Assembly (NCBI GenBank): GCA_903908025.1
Contig: CAIVQM010000332.1
Location: 1-8,229 of the forward strand
DNA: 8,229 bases
Reading direction: 5' to 3'
Origin: an uncultured bacterium
Lineage (GTDB): Bacteria > Actinomycetota > Actinomycetes > S36-B12
Shown piece by piece: positions 5,927 through 8,229 of the stretch (positions are counted from its first letter, which is position 1; each line of letters opens with the position of its first letter). The notes beneath the pieces are model-generated. The model did no database searches. It was not told where the DNA came from and saw only the letters and a program-made list of their open reading frames with translations. Made by a program: the position numbers and the translations under genes.

Positions 5927-6098
5927 ACAGCCATCCTGCCCTCGAAGCGACGTCATCGCTCGGCTACCCCGGCATCGGGCGCCAATCTCCACACGATCTC
6001 CATACCGAGCACACCGTCGGTCCACCCCAAGCAGTCATTGTCAGCAGTGAAAAGAACATGAACCCCGGGCCATCGCCCCGGCCAACGAAGGAGTCATC

Positions 6099-6758
6099 AT
6101 GCGTCGCTCACTCACCGCAGCCGTCGTCATCGCTGCCGGCATCACCAGTCTCACCGTGGCCGCGGGTCCGGCATTCGCAGCCAACGGAAACGCATCCGGC
6201 ACGGGCACATGCACCGGGACCGGCACTGCGACCGGCACTGCCAACGGCGCAGGCATGAATGCAGGCCAGGGCCGCGGGATGGGCAGCGGCAGCATGTCGG
6301 GCATGGGCACCGGTGTGGCCGCGCCCTCGGGCACGCTGACCGCAGCTCAGAAGTCCGACCTGGTCGCCATGGTCGAGGAAGAGAAGCTTGCCCACGATGT
6401 CTACGTCACCCTCGCCGCGAAGTACCCGGCCGACTCCCAGTTCAGCCGGATCGCAAAGGCCGAGGCTCAGCACCAGACGGCGCTGCGGACGCTGCTCGTC
6501 CGCTACGGCCTTGATGATCCGACGGCCGGCCTGGCCACCGGCAAATTCGCCAGCGCCTCCTTCCAGGCGCTCTACGGTGACCTGCTCGCAGATGCGACCA
6601 GCAACGCCACCGCACTCACCGTCGGCATCGCGATCGAGAACCTCGACATCGCCGACCTCACCGATGCGATGAAGGGCGTCACCGCTCCCGACGTTCTGAA
6701 GGTCTACACGAACCTGCGCAACGGGTCTGAGCGCCATCTCGTCGCCTTCGGCGGCTGA
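6099..6758 (+). CDS. Secreted DUF2202 ferritin-like protein with Met/Gly-rich linker
   Basis: 219 aa. A Sec signal peptide with charged MRR start and hydrophobic core is followed by AGPAFA, cleaved after about residue 27. Residues 28-78 are a low-complexity Gly/Thr/Ser linker that turns Met-rich (M53, M61, M66, M69 in a GMGSGSMSGMG context). From about 80 to the end is a helical domain matching DUF2202, a ferritin-like fold: VEEEKLAHDVY (92-102), EAQHQ (122-126), IENLDIADL (179-187) and NGSERHLVAF (208-217). These give spaced Glu/His residues as expected for a di-metal four-helix bundle. The biochemical function of DUF2202 is not established; metal or redox protection outside the membrane is inference. 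The start has a strong RBS (AAGGAG, 6087-6092). It is divergent from the response regulator, so control by that regulator is plausible. The transcript ends at the hairpin at 6771. Confidence 0.85.
   Translation: MRRSLTAAVVIAAGITSLTVAAGPAFAANGNASGTGTCTGTGTATGTANGAGMNAGQGRGMGSGSMSGMGTGVAAPSGTLTAAQKSDLVAMVEEEKLAHDVYVTLAAKYPADSQFSRIAKAEAQHQTALRTLLVRYGLDDPTAGLATGKFASASFQALYGDLLADATSNATALTVGIAIENLDIADLTDAMKGVTAPDVLKVYTNLRNGSERHLVAFGG
6218..6241 (+). repeat. Tandem 12-bp duplication in the DUF2202 linker
   Basis: GACCGGCACTGC occurs twice head to tail (6218-6229, 6230-6241) within a Gly/Thr-coding low-complexity stretch encoding TGTATGTA-like residues. It is a likely slippage site that would change linker length by four residues per unit. 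Confidence 0.75.
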
Positions 6759-6770
6759 CAGCACGACACT

Positions 6771-6804
6771 CGGGTGCCCCCACGTCACGACGTGGGGGCA
6801 CCCG
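6771..6804 (+). terminator. Strong hairpin terminator after the DUF2202 gene
   Basis: A perfect inverted repeat with 16-nt arms (CGGGTGCCCCCACGTC at 6771-6786 and its complement at 6789-6804), separated by only 2 nt, starts 12 nt after the DUF2202 stop. The inner pairs must open to form a loop. The stem is very GC-rich and is followed by only a weak run of T (TCGTTCGTCC), which is common in actinobacterial terminators. Confidence 0.8.
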
Positions 6805-6839
6805 TCGTTCGTCCACCGGATGGCTGAGGTGACTCCGCT

Positions 6840-6851
6840 GCGGGTACCCGC
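6840..6851. promoter_or_regulatory. 12-bp palindrome upstream of the copper-type membrane gene, candidate operator
   Basis: GCGGGTACCCGC is a perfect palindrome about 80 bp upstream of the predicted -10 box at 6921, followed by another GGGTA. It differs from the ATACCCC operators. It may be a regulator site or chance in GC-rich DNA; nothing else supports it. Confidence 0.3.
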
Positions 6852-6920
6852 GGGTAGATGGGCCTTCGACAGAGCGGACTTCCCCGGCACGGCTGGAGGT
6901 CCGCACTGCGACCGGACCTG

Positions 6921-6926
6921 TAGCCT
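6921..6926 (+). promoter_or_regulatory. -10 box for a leaderless transcript of the gene at 6933
   Basis: TAGCCT fits the actinobacterial -10 consensus TANNNT, and its last base is 6 nt before the A of the ATG at 6933, so transcription would start at or next to the start codon. No Shine-Dalgarno precedes that ATG, and no clear -35 is visible 16-19 bp upstream. Activation by a regulator may be needed. Confidence 0.5.
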
Positions 6927-6932
6927 GCGCGG

Positions 6933-7481
6933 ATGACCGCGCGCAGGGCTCGCTTCTCCGGGGCGATCCTCACCGTTCGCGCAGTGGCTCTGGGTGCGGC
7001 CTCGGTCTTCATCTCGATCATCGGGCATTCGGTCGCAGGCGGACCGCTCCCTGCCTTCGGTCCCCTCCTTCTTGCCTTCGCCCTGTGCACCGCGATCAGT
7101 TCAACGATCACCGGCAAGCGGTTGGTGATCTCCGCACTCTTCGCCTTTGTCGTGGCTCTTCAGTTGCTCGTGCACATCCTGCTAGCGGTGGGGTCGACGC
7201 ACACGCCACCGCTACTAGGGCATTCGAGCCTGATCCCGGACCACCCCATGCTGGCTGCACACGCTGTCGCCACCCTCCTCGTCGTCGCAGTCCTGGGGCA
7301 CGCCGACGTGGTCATGCATCAATGGCTTCGGTTCCTGCGCCAATTGGCCTGCGAGTACACGACCATGACGCTGGCGCCACCTGCACCTCTGGCAGTGATC
7401 TGGCCCCTCGGCCACCCTCTCAAGACGATGGCTCGCATCGAGCACGACGTTGCGCGCCGGGGCCCACCTATCACTGCGTGA
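6933..7481 (+). CDS. His-rich four-helix membrane protein, probable partner of YcnI-type protein
   Basis: 182-aa protein with about four membrane helices (residues 15-35, 41-57, 64-87, 105-124) and a hydrophilic C-terminal tail. Histidines are concentrated in and between the helices: H32, H81, H90, H97, H104, H110, H123, H129, including HTPPLLGHSS and HPMLAAHAVATLL. Similar small His-containing membrane proteins commonly neighbour YcnI/DUF1775 genes in actinobacteria. I know no assigned activity; copper delivery or uptake across the membrane is inferred from the histidines and the neighbour. The start ATG has no RBS but lies directly behind a -10-like TAGCCT, consistent with leaderless translation. 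The YcnI-type gene follows 84 nt downstream on the same strand with no terminator-like hairpin of comparable strength, so the two are probably one operon. Confidence 0.75.
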   Translation: MTARRARFSGAILTVRAVALGAASVFISIIGHSVAGGPLPAFGPLLLAFALCTAISSTITGKRLVISALFAFVVALQLLVHILLAVGSTHTPPLLGHSSLIPDHPMLAAHAVATLLVVAVLGHADVVMHQWLRFLRQLACEYTTMTLAPPAPLAVIWPLGHPLKTMARIEHDVARRGPPITA

Positions 7482-7565
7482 TCCTGCAGATTCAGGCGCT
7501 GCTGTGAAGCGCATGTCCTCACGCGGGCATTTCCCGCATCCCACTTTCATGAGAAGGGCTCCATC

Positions 7566-8229
7566 ATGCATGCATCATTTGTACGAAGTACACGAATCGG
7601 CGTCGCGATCGTCAGCGTCGCCAGCGCCGCGGTCGTCCTGGCCGCTGTGCCGGCCAGTGCCCACATGGGTGTCGACCTTGGCGGCGGAACTCCCACTGCC
7701 GGAAGCAGCAGTGCATTCTGGTTCCGACCCGGGCATGGCTGCGCCGGCGATGCTACGAACACCCTGGCCATCACCGTCCCCGACGGGGTAACAAGCGTGA
7801 AGGCCCAGCCCAAGGCCGGATGGACACTGAAGTCGGACGGCAAGACCATCATCTGGTCCCGCGGTTCCCTGCCCGATGATCAGTTCGACGACTTCGGCGT
7901 ACGTCTGTCCTGGCCCAAGCTCCCTGCCGGGGTGGTATCCCAGAAGTTCTACTTCCAGGCCGTGCAGGTCTGCAACGCGGAGATCACGGTCACCCGGGAC
8001 GGTAAGTCCGCCACGGTCGTCGGGAACCTGCCCACCTACGCTGGCGAATCGGTCGACCTGTTCGTCGATGGCGTCCCGCTGACCCGCCACTCGGTCATCC
8101 TCGACGCGGACGGCCACTTCACCATTGCCACCTCCTCCGCCAAGGTCCCGGACGGCAGTGACGTGACCGCGAGGTGGCAGGGCCGGCTGGTTGGCAATTC
8201 GATCGCCGCCAGCGAGCGCTGGGTGGAGA
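7566..8229 (+). CDS. YcnI-family (DUF1775) secreted copper-binding-type protein, C-terminus cut by right edge
   Basis: 221 codons are visible, open to the edge. Signal peptide 1-32 with core VAIVSVASAAVVLAAV and cleavage site PASA before H33, so the mature protein begins HMGVDL. DUF1775/YcnI proteins bind Cu(II) through the N-terminal histidine of the mature chain (a mono-histidine brace), and this His is conserved here. The DUF1775 body spans about 33-140: AFWFRPGHGC, the turn WTLKSDGKTIIWSRG, FGVRLSWPKLPAG (110-122) and FYFQAVQVC (128-136). C59 and C136 could form a disulfide. Residues about 141-210 look like an additional beta-rich Ig-like module (NLPTYAGESVDLFVDG...), beyond the usual core. 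Family members often end in a membrane anchor; that part is outside the window. The start is fixed by RBS AGAAGGG (7552-7558) seven nt before the ATG; the ATG at 7570 is out of frame. Confidence 0.85.
   Translation, partial: MHASFVRSTRIGVAIVSVASAAVVLAAVPASAHMGVDLGGGTPTAGSSSAFWFRPGHGCAGDATNTLAITVPDGVTSVKAQPKAGWTLKSDGKTIIWSRGSLPDDQFDDFGVRLSWPKLPAGVVSQKFYFQAVQVCNAEITVTRDGKSATVVGNLPTYAGESVDLFVDGVPLTRHSVILDADGHFTIATSSAKVPDGSDVTARWQGRLVGNSIAASERWVE

Noticed and set aside
6031..6050. GCAGTCA / GCAGTGA direct repeats (6031-6037, 6044-6050) and TTGTCA (6038-6043) upstream of the DUF2202 gene, as a response-regulator site and -35
   Set aside because: The 13-bp period is not the 10-11 bp usual for OmpR-type sites, and no matching -10 lies 16-19 bp downstream; too weak to annotate.
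5927..6098. Third CsoR/CstR-like operator in the two-component/DUF2202 gap
   Set aside because: Only a half-site-like TACCCC at about 5965-5970 is present, without a matching GGGGTA arm.
6108..7028. 306-codon minus-strand frame covering the DUF2202 gene and the terminator
   Set aside because: It runs through the terminator hairpin and opposes a gene with signal peptide and family motifs; composition is shadow-like.
7523..7537. GCGGG-CATTT-CCCGC inverted repeat between the His-rich membrane gene and the YcnI-type gene as a terminator
   Set aside because: Only a 5-bp stem with no T-run, just before the next gene's RBS; more likely chance or a minor mRNA structure.
7575..8117. 180-codon minus-strand frame opposite the YcnI-type gene
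   Set aside because: Antisense shadow; the plus strand has RBS, signal peptide and DUF1775 motifs.

Overview
This 8.2 kb window comes from a high-GC bacterium, almost certainly an actinobacterium. Codon third positions are strongly G/C. Two genes appear to have leaderless starts directly behind TANNNT -10 boxes. The gene families present (CoA-disulfide reductase, CPVC membrane protein, treble-clef repeat protein, YcnI/DUF1775 with a His-rich membrane partner) are typical of that phylum. Genus cannot be fixed from the sequence; Micrococcales is a guess. No RNA gene, CRISPR array, transposase or integrase was found.

Left block (1-3888). This block is organised around two identical copies of a 16-bp perfect palindrome, ATACCCCTAGGGGTAT, at 1931-1946 and 3650-3665. 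The sequence matches operators of the CsoR/CstR/RcnR repressor family (Cu(I)- or persulfide-sensing). The first copy sits between divergent genes. Leftward run a small membrane protein with a CPVC motif (1919->1440) and a CoA-disulfide/CoA-persulfide reductase (1402->left edge). Rightward run a TDT/SLAC1-family anion transporter (1979-3025) and a three-repeat treble-clef zinc-ribbon protein (3038-3667). The second copy lies in the last codons of the zinc-ribbon gene and overlaps a promoter for a 57-aa Cys-rich protein (3715-3888). Together this looks like a small regulon for thiol/persulfide or soft-metal stress. The repressor gene is not in the window.

Middle block (3895-5926, minus strand). 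An OmpR-type response regulator (5926->5243) overlaps by 11 nt a membrane sensor histidine kinase (5253->3895). The kinase has a Met/Gly-rich patch in its extracytoplasmic domain.

Right block (6099-8229, plus strand). A secreted DUF2202 ferritin-like protein with a Met/Gly-rich linker (6099-6758) is transcribed divergently from the two-component system. It is followed by a 16-bp-arm hairpin terminator. Then come a His-rich four-helix membrane protein (6933-7481, apparently leaderless) and a secreted YcnI/DUF1775 copper-binding-type protein (from 7566, cut by the right edge), whose predicted mature N-terminus is His.

Overall the window reads as a metal- and sulfur-stress island. One part is under a CsoR/CstR-type repressor. 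Next to it are a two-component system and extracytoplasmic proteins that look copper-related. The functional link between the two parts is inference from adjacency and shared Met/Cys/His-rich motifs.
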